A DNA stretch of 5,746 nt, taken from contig JAEWOJ010000163.1 of the NCBI GenBank assembly GCA_023399815.1, forward strand, positions 1-5,746, given 5' to 3'. Both the position numbers and the translations under genes were made by a program. The notes beneath the pieces are model-generated. The model was not told the DNA's origin. It saw only the letters and a program-made list of their open reading frames with translations, and ran no database searches. How positions within the stretch are numbered: the first letter of the stretch is position 1; every line of letters begins with the position of its first letter. This document shows, in pieces, positions 1 to 5,746 of this stretch. This stretch comes from Pseudomonadota bacterium (GTDB lineage: Bacteria; Pseudomonadota; Gammaproteobacteria; Xanthomonadales; Xanthomonadaceae).

Positions 1-27
1 ACCTCGCATGACTCGACATCGTGCAGT

Positions 28-50
28 TGCCGGCCAGCGGCCGGCACTAC
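28..50 (-). repeat. Single GTAG-type REP element (SMAG-like)
   Basis: Read on the minus strand, this is the tetranucleotide GTAG (50-47) followed at once by a perfect 8-bp stem, TGCCGGCC pairing with GGCCGGCA, around a 3-nt GCT loop. GTAG plus an adjacent GC-rich hairpin is the hallmark of REP elements in Stenotrophomonas (SMAG) and relatives, which are thought to be mobilised by RAYT (TnpA_REP) transposases encoded elsewhere. It lies 17 nt beyond the stop codon of the cyclic di-GMP gene and in the same orientation, so it could act as a transcript 3' end or stabiliser. No T-run follows the stem, so it is not a canonical intrinsic terminator. The family assignment is from memory of the consensus; the hairpin itself is seen directly. 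Confidence 0.8.
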
Positions 51-67
51 CCTGGTGTCCGGGTGGC

Positions 68-2125
68 TCAGTGGGCCTGGCGCAGGAACTCGTCCGGGTC
101 CATCGGCTTGCCGAGGTGGTAGCCCTGCAGCAGGTCGCACCCCAGCTGGTCGAGGAAATCGCGCTGGGCCTCGGTTTCCACGCCCTCGGCCACCACCTGC
201 AGCTGCAGCGAGCGGCCCAGCGCGACGATCGAGGAGACGATGGCCGCGTCCTCGGTGTTGCTTTCCAGGTCGCGGACGAAGGCGCGGTCGATCTTCAGTT
301 CCGAGGCCGGCATGCGCTTGAGGTAGAGCAGGCTGGAATAGCCGGTGCCGAAATCGTCGATGGCGATCTTCACGCCCATCGCAGTGAGGGTGTTGAGGCG
401 CTGCAGGCTGGCCTCCACGTCCTTCATCGCGGTGGACTCGGTGACTTCGAGGGTCAGGTGGTGCGGCGCGAGCGCATGGCGCTGGAGCACGTCGCGCACC
501 GTGTCCACCAGCGTGGGCGAGGCGAACTGCAGCGGCGACAGGTTCACCGCCATCGACCAGCCGGTGTGGCCGGCATCGTGCCAGGCGCGCAGCTGGGCGC
601 AGGCGCGGTCCAGCACCCAGTCGCCGATGGGCAGGATCAGGCCGCTGCGCTCGGCGATGGGTATGAAGGTGTCCGGCCCGAGCAGGCCGAGCTCGGGGTG
701 CCGCCAGCGCAGCAGCGCCTCGGCGCCGATCACCGGCTGGCCGCTGGCCGGGAACTTGGGCTGGTAGTGCAGCAGCAGTTCGTCGCGGGCGACCGCGCGG
801 CGCAGGTCCTGCAGTAGGCGCAGGCGCCGGCTGGCGCTGGCCTGCATCGCCGGGGTGAAGAACGTATAGCCGTTCCGGCCGCCCTGCTTGGTGTGGTACA
901 TCGCCGCGTCGGCGTGGGCCATCAGCTCGCGCTCGCTGGTGGCGTCGTCCGGGTACAGGGCGATGCCGAGGCTGGCGCTGAGCTGCAGTTCGGCCGCGTC
1001 GATCACGAACGGCTCGGCGACCGCAGCGGTGATGCGCTCGGCGACCACCACTGCGTCGTCGGGCGATTCCACGCCCAGCACCACGACGAATTCGTCGCCG
1101 CCCAGGCGGGCGAGGGTGTCCTGCGGGCGCAGCAGGTCGTGCACCCGTTCGGCCATGCGCACCAGCAGGCGGTCGCCGAACTGGTGGCCGTAGGCGTCGT
1201 TGACCAGCTTGAAGCCGTCCAGGTCGCAGAACATCACCGCCACCGAGGCGCCGCGGCGCTTGGCCTTCTCGATGGCCTGCTCGATCCGGTCCTGCAGCAG
1301 CATGCGGTTGGGCAGGCGGGTGAGCGGGTCGTGCAGCGCCGCTTCCACCAGTTCCTGGTTGGCGCGCGCCAGCGAATCGGCCAGGCGTCCGGTACGGCTG
1401 TGCAGGCGCTTGTCGAACAGCGACGCGATCAGGGTGATGCCGATGATGCCCAGGGTGGTGACGATCACCAGCACCGCCAGCCAGCGGCTTTCCAGCCCGC
1501 CGTCGATGGCCGCGCCGCAGACGCCGTCGGCGGGGAAGCGCGCGGCGGCCATGCCGGTGTAGTGCATGCCGACGATGGCCAGGCCCATCACCAGCGAGGC
1601 GGCCGCGCGCAGCGCGCGCGTATGGCGGCCCTCGCGGCGCAGGCGCAGGGCGATCCACAGTGCCGCGCCGGACGCGCCGATGGCGACGAGGATCGAGGCG
1701 GCGAACCAGAACGGGTCGTAGTCGATGCCCGGCTGCATGCGCATCGCGGCCATGCCCAGGTAGTGCATGGCCGCGATGCCGATGCCCATCAGCACCGCGC
1801 CGGCCAGCAAGCGCGGCAGCGGCAGCTGCGGCCGGGAGACCAGCCACAGCGCATAGGCCGAGGCACCGACCGACACGGCCAGCGAGTACAGGGTGATGGC
1901 CAGGTCGTAGCCGACCGGGATCGGCAGGTGGAAGGCCAGCATGGCGATGAAGTGCATCGACCAGATGCCCAGGCCCATCGCCAGCGCCCCGCCGGTCATC
2001 CAGCCGTGCATGCCCCAGCCGCTGCTCGTCGCCAGCCTCCCCGCCATGTCCAGCGCCGTATACGAGGCCAGGATGGCGACCAGCAGGGAGAAGACGACCA
2101 GCGTCGGGTCGTAGGTGCCGACCAT
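68..2125 (-). CDS. MHYT-GGDEF-EAL cyclic di-GMP signalling protein, membrane-bound
   Basis: This 685-residue inner-membrane protein is predicted to synthesise cyclic di-GMP from GTP (GGDEF) and hydrolyse it (EAL) under control of an N-terminal sensor. Residues 1-236 hold seven hydrophobic segments (about 8-28, 44-65, 73-96, 104-126, 139-161, 171-195, 215-236) with three MHxxxM motifs: MHFIAM 57-62, MHYLGM 120-125 and MHYTGM 187-192. This is the MHYT domain, proposed to bind copper and sense O2, CO or NO. A charged linker leads to the GGDEF domain (about 265-425): D301-L-D-G-F-K, intact GGDEF 342-346, and an RxxD inhibitory site R333-P-Q-D336 exactly five residues ahead. The EAL domain (about 435-685) keeps E469-A-L, N528, E560, D590-D591 in DDFGTGYSS, K611, E648-G-V-E and Q667, so hydrolysis is likely. 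Architecture matches Pseudomonas MucR and NbdA. The start at 2125 is chosen because GGAAG lies 6 nt upstream and the first helix begins just after it; the open frame continues to 2278, but that extension has no helix or motif and overlaps radA. Confidence 0.95.
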   Translation of the reverse strand: MVGTYDPTLVVFSLLVAILASYTALDMAGRLATSSGWGMHGWMTGGALAMGLGIWSMHFIAMLAFHLPIPVGYDLAITLYSLAVSVGASAYALWLVSRPQLPLPRLLAGAVLMGIGIAAMHYLGMAAMRMQPGIDYDPFWFAASILVAIGASGAALWIALRLRREGRHTRALRAAASLVMGLAIVGMHYTGMAAARFPADGVCGAAIDGGLESRWLAVLVIVTTLGIIGITLIASLFDKRLHSRTGRLADSLARANQELVEAALHDPLTRLPNRMLLQDRIEQAIEKAKRRGASVAVMFCDLDGFKLVNDAYGHQFGDRLLVRMAERVHDLLRPQDTLARLGGDEFVVVLGVESPDDAVVVAERITAAVAEPFVIDAAELQLSASLGIALYPDDATSERELMAHADAAMYHTKQGGRNGYTFFTPAMQASASRRLRLLQDLRRAVARDELLLHYQPKFPASGQPVIGAEALLRWRHPELGLLGPDTFIPIAERSGLILPIGDWVLDRACAQLRAWHDAGHTGWSMAVNLSPLQFASPTLVDTVRDVLQRHALAPHHLTLEVTESTAMKDVEASLQRLNTLTAMGVKIAIDDFGTGYSSLLYLKRMPASELKIDRAFVRDLESNTEDAAIVSSIVALGRSLQLQVVAEGVETEAQRDFLDQLGCDLLQGYHLGKPMDPDEFLRQAH

Positions 2126-2131
2126 GCGGAA

Positions 2132-2136
2132 CTTCC
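2132..2136 (-). promoter_or_regulatory. Ribosome binding site of the MHYT-GGDEF-EAL gene
   Basis: GGAAG on the minus strand, 6 nt before the ATG at 2125. It decides the start: the longer in-frame ATG at 2278 would put the first 17 codons inside the radA coding region and add 51 residues with no recognisable feature. Confidence 0.7.
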
Positions 2137-2250
2137 GATGTTTCGTGGGTGAAAGGATGCATCCGCTAACGGCAGGCGGCCGCGCTTCTTGAGCAGGGGC
2201 GGTCGCATCGGCTGCGACGGGCGCCGGGTATCCTGTGCGCGCCCCCACCG

Positions 2251-2256
2251 AAGGAA
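2251..2256 (+). promoter_or_regulatory. Ribosome binding site of radA
   Basis: AAGGAA, 5 nt before the ATG at 2262. It favours that ATG over the in-frame GTG at 2235, and translation from 2262 begins directly with the MAKxRTAYVC start typical of RadA. Confidence 0.8.
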
Positions 2257-2261
2257 CCCCG

Positions 2262-3644
<1,383 letters not shown>

Positions 3645-3660
3645 CCGCGCCTGATGACGT

Positions 3661-3732
3661 TGTAGGAGCGACGCGAGTCGCGACCGGGGCTTTACCGGCA
3701 AAGCTTCCGTCGCGACTCACGTCGCTCCTACA
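3661..3732. repeat. REPIN-like inverted pair of GTAG REP elements; possible bidirectional terminator
   Basis: A 72-bp extended palindrome. The outer 24-nt arms (3661-3684 and 3709-3732) match at 23 of 24 positions as inverted repeats; the inner part continues as an imperfect stem (3686-3693 with 3700-3707, including GCTTT/AAAGC) closing on a 6-nt loop 3694-3699. Each arm carries GTAG near its outer end (3662-3665, and CTAC 3728-3731) and can fold alone: GCGAC-GCGA-GTCGC at 3668-3681 on the plus strand, and GCGAC-GTGA-GTCGC from the right arm on the minus strand. Two REPs in inverted orientation form the unit called a REPIN. It sits between the 3' ends of two convergent genes, a usual REP location, and could block transcription from both sides. 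No U-tract follows on either strand, so it is not a textbook intrinsic terminator. No transposase gene is in the window. Confidence 0.85.
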
Positions 3733-3771
3733 CGGATTCGACGAATTTCGACGGGACCGGCGGTTTTTGCG

Positions 3772-4563
3772 TTACCCCCGGCCCAGCACCAGCTCCAGGA
3801 CGAAGCGGCTGCCGAAGAACGCCAGCAGCAGCAACAGCATCGCCGTCAGCGTCCAGTGCACCGCCTTGATGCCGCGCCAGCCGTAGCGCCGGCGGCCGAT
3901 CAGCAGCGTGCCGAACACGATCCACGACAGCACGCTGAGCACGGTCTTGTGCACCAGCTTCTGCGCCAGCAGGTCGTCCACGAACAGCACGCCGGTGACC
4001 AGGGTCAGGGTCAGCAGGCTGAAGCCGGTGAAGATCGTGCGGAACAGCAGGGTTTCCAGGTCGGTCAGCGGCGGCAGCGCACGCAGCCAGGGGCGGAAAT
4101 CGCGCCGGCGCAGCGCACGTTCCTGCAGCCACAGCATGATCGCCAGCAGCGCGGCGATGCTCAGCGTGGCGTAGGCCAGCAGCGCCAGCCAGGCGTGGGT
4201 GGCCAGCTGCCAGCCCAGCGCCTTGCTCGGCTCGTGGCCGTAGCCGTGGTAGGCCAGCAGCGCCAGCGCGGCCATGGGGAACACCACCACGCCCAGCGCC
4301 GCCATCCGTCCGCGCGCGCCGACCAGGGTGGTCAGCACGGCCATGCCGAGCCCGACCAGCGACAGCGCGGCGAAGAAATGCATGTCCGGCCCGCCGCTGG
4401 TGTGCATCGCCACCACCAGGTGGTAGCCGCCGTGCAGCAGGATCGCTGCGTATGCCGGCCCCAGCCAGGCGCGCGAGGGCAGCGGCCCGGCATCGCCCAT
4501 GGCGCGCACCAGCAGCGCCGTCGCGATCAGGTAGAGCAGCAGGGAGATGAGAACGATTGCCAT
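3772..4563 (-). CDS. ypjD: CcsA/HemX-type inner membrane protein, YpjD family
   Basis: A 263-residue integral membrane protein with about eight hydrophobic helices (roughly 3-20, 33-53, 62-82, 88-104, 124-146, 172-192, 207-222, 236-256). It resembles the short cytochrome c assembly (CcsA/ResC/HemX) family. Family-like stretches are H123-AWLALLAYATLS, PPLTDLETLLF at 164-174, LTLTLVTG at 184-191, H205-K, the GWRGIKA loop at 228-234 and FFGSRFVLE at 249-257; histidines 44, 48, 54, 123, 205 and 236 are possible heme or metal ligands. Length equals that of E. coli YpjD, which also lies next to ffh. The cellular role of this short group is not well settled, and a direct part in cytochrome c maturation should not be assumed from the domain name. 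The ATG at 4563 is preferred because the first helix starts at once and the length fits; there is no clear Shine-Dalgarno. An in-frame ATG at 4602 would add 13 polar residues. Stop TAA at 3772-3774. Confidence 0.9.
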   Translation of the reverse strand: MAIVLISLLLYLIATALLVRAMGDAGPLPSRAWLGPAYAAILLHGGYHLVVAMHTSGGPDMHFFAALSLVGLGMAVLTTLVGARGRMAALGVVVFPMAALALLAYHGYGHEPSKALGWQLATHAWLALLAYATLSIAALLAIMLWLQERALRRRDFRPWLRALPPLTDLETLLFRTIFTGFSLLTLTLVTGVLFVDDLLAQKLVHKTVLSVLSWIVFGTLLIGRRRYGWRGIKAVHWTLTAMLLLLLAFFGSRFVLELVLGRG

Positions 4564-4583
4564 CTGTGCAGTTTCGCACAAGC

Positions 4584-4628
4584 CGGCGGCGGAAGGTCGC
4601 ATGGCGGCGGGCGCCGATTCCGCCGCCG
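4584..4628. other. GC-rich inverted repeat in the ypjD-ffh intergenic region
   Basis: CGGCGGCGGAA (4584-4594) pairs perfectly with TTCCGCCGCCG (4618-4628), an 11-bp stem with a 23-nt loop. A 3-nt bulge would let the pairing extend into GCCGGC at 4628-4633. It would lie in the 5' leader of a ypjD transcript starting upstream of it, or just upstream of the ffh promoter. A smaller inverted repeat, TGTGC/GCACA (4565-4569 with 4576-4580), abuts the ypjD start codon where a ribosome binding site would normally be. Function is unknown, and simple GGC-rich sequence makes such pairings easy by chance. Confidence 0.35.
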
Positions 4629-4650
4629 CCGGCGCGGCGCGGGTGCCGGC

Positions 4651-4656
4651 TATAAT
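4651..4656 (+). promoter_or_regulatory. Predicted sigma70 -10 box of ffh
   Basis: A perfect TATAAT, conspicuous in this GC-rich DNA, 39 nt before the ffh ATG. Transcription would start near 4662-4664, giving a leader of roughly 33 nt. The position 17 nt upstream (4628-4633) reads GCCGGC, so there is no -35 match, and no extended TGn element precedes the box. The assignment rests on the -10 sequence and its placement. Confidence 0.6.
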
Positions 4657-4683
4657 TCGGGTCTCTTTCGCATCCTTTTCCGC

Positions 4684-4687
4684 AGGT
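4684..4687 (+). promoter_or_regulatory. Weak ribosome binding site of ffh
   Basis: AGGT, 8 nt before the ATG at 4696, is the only Shine-Dalgarno-like sequence in the short leader. The start is fixed mainly by the protein, which begins MFxxLTxRL as Ffh proteins do. Confidence 0.5.
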
Positions 4688-4695
4688 TCCCCCGC

Positions 4696-5746
4696 ATGTT
4701 CGAGTCCCTGACCCAGCGCCTTTCCGGCACCATCGAGCGCCTGCGCGGCCGTGGCCGCCTGACCGAGGAGAACATCCGCGAGGCGACCCGCGAGGTGCGC
4801 ATCGCGCTGCTGGAGGCCGACGTCGCCCTGCCGGTGGTGCAGGCGCTGATCGAGAAGATCAAGGTGCGCGCGGTCGGCCAGGAAGTGCTCAAGTCGCTGA
4901 CCCCGGGCCAGGCGCTGATCAAGGTCGTGCGCGACGAGCTGACCGCGGTGATGGGCGCGCAGGCCAGCGACCTGAACCTCAACGTGCCGGCGCCGGCCAT
5001 CATCCTGATGGCGGGCCTGCAGGGCGCCGGCAAGACCACCACGGTCGGCAAGCTGGCCAAGCACCTGAAGGAAAAGCGCAAGAAGAAGGTGATGGTGGTC
5101 TCGGCCGACGTGTACCGCCCGGCCGCGATCGAACAGCTGAAGACGCTGGCCGAGCAGGTCGGCGTGCTGTTCTTCCCGTCGGCGCCGGAGCAGAAGCCGG
5201 TGGACATCGTCCGCGCCGCCATCGACGACGCGCGCAGGTCCTTCGTCGACGTGCTGCTGGTCGACACCGCCGGCCGCCTGGCCATCGACGAAGCGATGAT
5301 GGCCGAGATCAAGGCCCTGCACGCGGCGGTCAACCCGGCCGAAACCCTGTTCGTGGTCGATTCGATGACCGGCCAGGACGCGGCCAACACCGCCAAGGCC
5401 TTCGGCGAGGCGCTGCCGCTGACCGGCGTGGTGCTGACCAAGACCGACGGCGACGCCCGCGGCGGCGCCGCGCTGAGCGTGCGCTACATCACCGGCAAGC
5501 CGATCAAGTTCACCGGTACCGGCGAGAAGGTCGACGGCCTGGACGTGTTCCACCCCGAGCGCGTGGCCAGCCGCATCCTCGACATGGGCGACGTGCTGTC
5601 GCTGGTCGAGCAGGTCGAGCAGCAGGTCGACAAGGACAAGGCGCAGAAGCTGGCCGAGAAGGTCGCCAAGGGCAAGAAGTTCGACCTCAACGACATGCGC
5701 GACCAGCTCGAGCAGATGCAGAACATGGGCGGCATCGGCGGCCTGA
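4696..5746 (+). CDS. ffh: Signal recognition particle protein Ffh (partial, 3' end outside window)
   Basis: Ffh is the protein subunit of the bacterial signal recognition particle. It binds 4.5S RNA, captures signal sequences leaving the ribosome and, through its GTPase, docks with FtsY to deliver membrane proteins to the Sec translocon. The first 350 codons are present. The N domain (about 1-90) is a helical bundle containing the ALLEADV signature at 37-43. The G domain has P-loop G107-LQGAGKTT, DVYRPAA at 138-144, DTAGR at 190-194, TKTDGDARGG at 248-257 and the closing FTGTGEK at 272-278. The first M-domain helix begins in FDLNDMRDQLEQMQNMGG at 329-346. The rest of the M domain, with the signal-sequence groove and the 4.5S RNA-binding helices (about 100 residues by family length), is beyond the window. 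The frame is open at the last base; the TGA visible at 5744-5746 is out of frame. Every GTPase motif is intact. Confidence 0.98.
   Translation, partial: MFESLTQRLSGTIERLRGRGRLTEENIREATREVRIALLEADVALPVVQALIEKIKVRAVGQEVLKSLTPGQALIKVVRDELTAVMGAQASDLNLNVPAPAIILMAGLQGAGKTTTVGKLAKHLKEKRKKKVMVVSADVYRPAAIEQLKTLAEQVGVLFFPSAPEQKPVDIVRAAIDDARRSFVDVLLVDTAGRLAIDEAMMAEIKALHAAVNPAETLFVVDSMTGQDAANTAKAFGEALPLTGVVLTKTDGDARGGAALSVRYITGKPIKFTGTGEKVDGLDVFHPERVASRILDMGDVLSLVEQVEQQVDKDKAQKLAEKVAKGKKFDLNDMRDQLEQMQNMGGIGGL

Larger units (their letters stand above)
2126..2261. promoter_or_regulatory. Divergent intergenic region, cyclic di-GMP gene / radA
   Basis: These 136 bp must carry the promoters of both divergent genes. 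I find no convincing sigma70 promoter in either direction. The best radA-side candidate is TATCCT at 2229-2234 (4 of 6 to the -10 consensus) with no matching -35 box at 16-18 nt. Structured sequence present: a perfect 10-bp palindrome GGATGCATCC at 2155-2164, 29 nt upstream of the minus-strand start; a 6-bp inverted repeat GTCGCA/TGCGAC (2202-2207 with 2213-2218); and GGGCGC/GCGCCC (2219-2224 with 2239-2244), which flanks the TATCCT. Any of these could be operators, but short GC-rich palindromes are common in DNA of this composition. No LexA-type site (CTG-N10-CAG) was recognised ahead of radA. Confidence 0.4.

Noticed and set aside
893..2152. Long plus-strand open frame (419 codons) antisense to the MHYT-GGDEF-EAL gene
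   Set aside because: It is rich in H, R, Q, A and G with no domain, lies entirely opposite a well-supported gene, and is what third-position GC bias produces on the complementary strand.
3737..3753. Direct repeat TTCGACG at 3737-3743 and 3747-3753, next to ATTCG/CGAAT
   Set aside because: Only 7 nt repeated twice in a short 3' spacer; no array, and compatible with chance.
4564..5553. N-terminal extension of the ypjD frame across the antisense strand of ffh (593 codons in total)
   Set aside because: The extension is antisense to conserved Ffh coding sequence and low in complexity; YpjD homology and the first membrane helix start at 4563.

Overview
The window is an ordinary, GC-rich chromosomal segment of a gammaproteobacterium, most likely a member of the Xanthomonadaceae (Stenotrophomonas, Xanthomonas, Pseudoxanthomonas, Lysobacter group). 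The evidence is the strong G/C bias at third codon positions, the proteins encoded, and two GTAG-headed palindromic repeats of the kind abundant in that family. Genus cannot be fixed from the sequence alone.

Layout from left to right: (1) a single GTAG-type REP element (28-50) just beyond the 3' end of the first gene. (2) A minus-strand gene (68-2125) for a 685-residue membrane MHYT-GGDEF-EAL protein that should make and/or break cyclic di-GMP. (3) A 136-bp divergent intergenic region. (4) Plus-strand radA (2262-3644), a complete recombination/repair ATPase. (5) A 127-bp convergent intergenic region filled largely by a 72-bp inverted REP pair (REPIN-like, 3661-3732). (6) A minus-strand gene (3772-4563) for a 263-residue, eight-helix CcsA/HemX-type membrane protein, the YpjD type. 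(7) A 132-bp divergent intergenic region holding a perfect TATAAT box facing ffh. (8) Plus-strand ffh (4696 to the window end), the SRP GTPase, cut after codon 350 so that most of its M domain is missing.

The genes do not form one operon: orientation alternates at every boundary (minus, plus, minus, plus), so each is expected to have its own promoter. The only recognisable functional neighbourhood is ypjD next to ffh, which are also adjacent in Escherichia coli. The cyclic di-GMP protein and RadA share an intergenic region but no obvious pathway.

I looked for an undescribed system and do not see one. The coding content is housekeeping genes plus one signalling enzyme of known architecture. 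The most interesting non-coding content is the two GTAG repeat families, in particular the REPIN-like hairpin between the convergent genes. The other long open frames are antisense or out-of-frame shadows produced by high GC.
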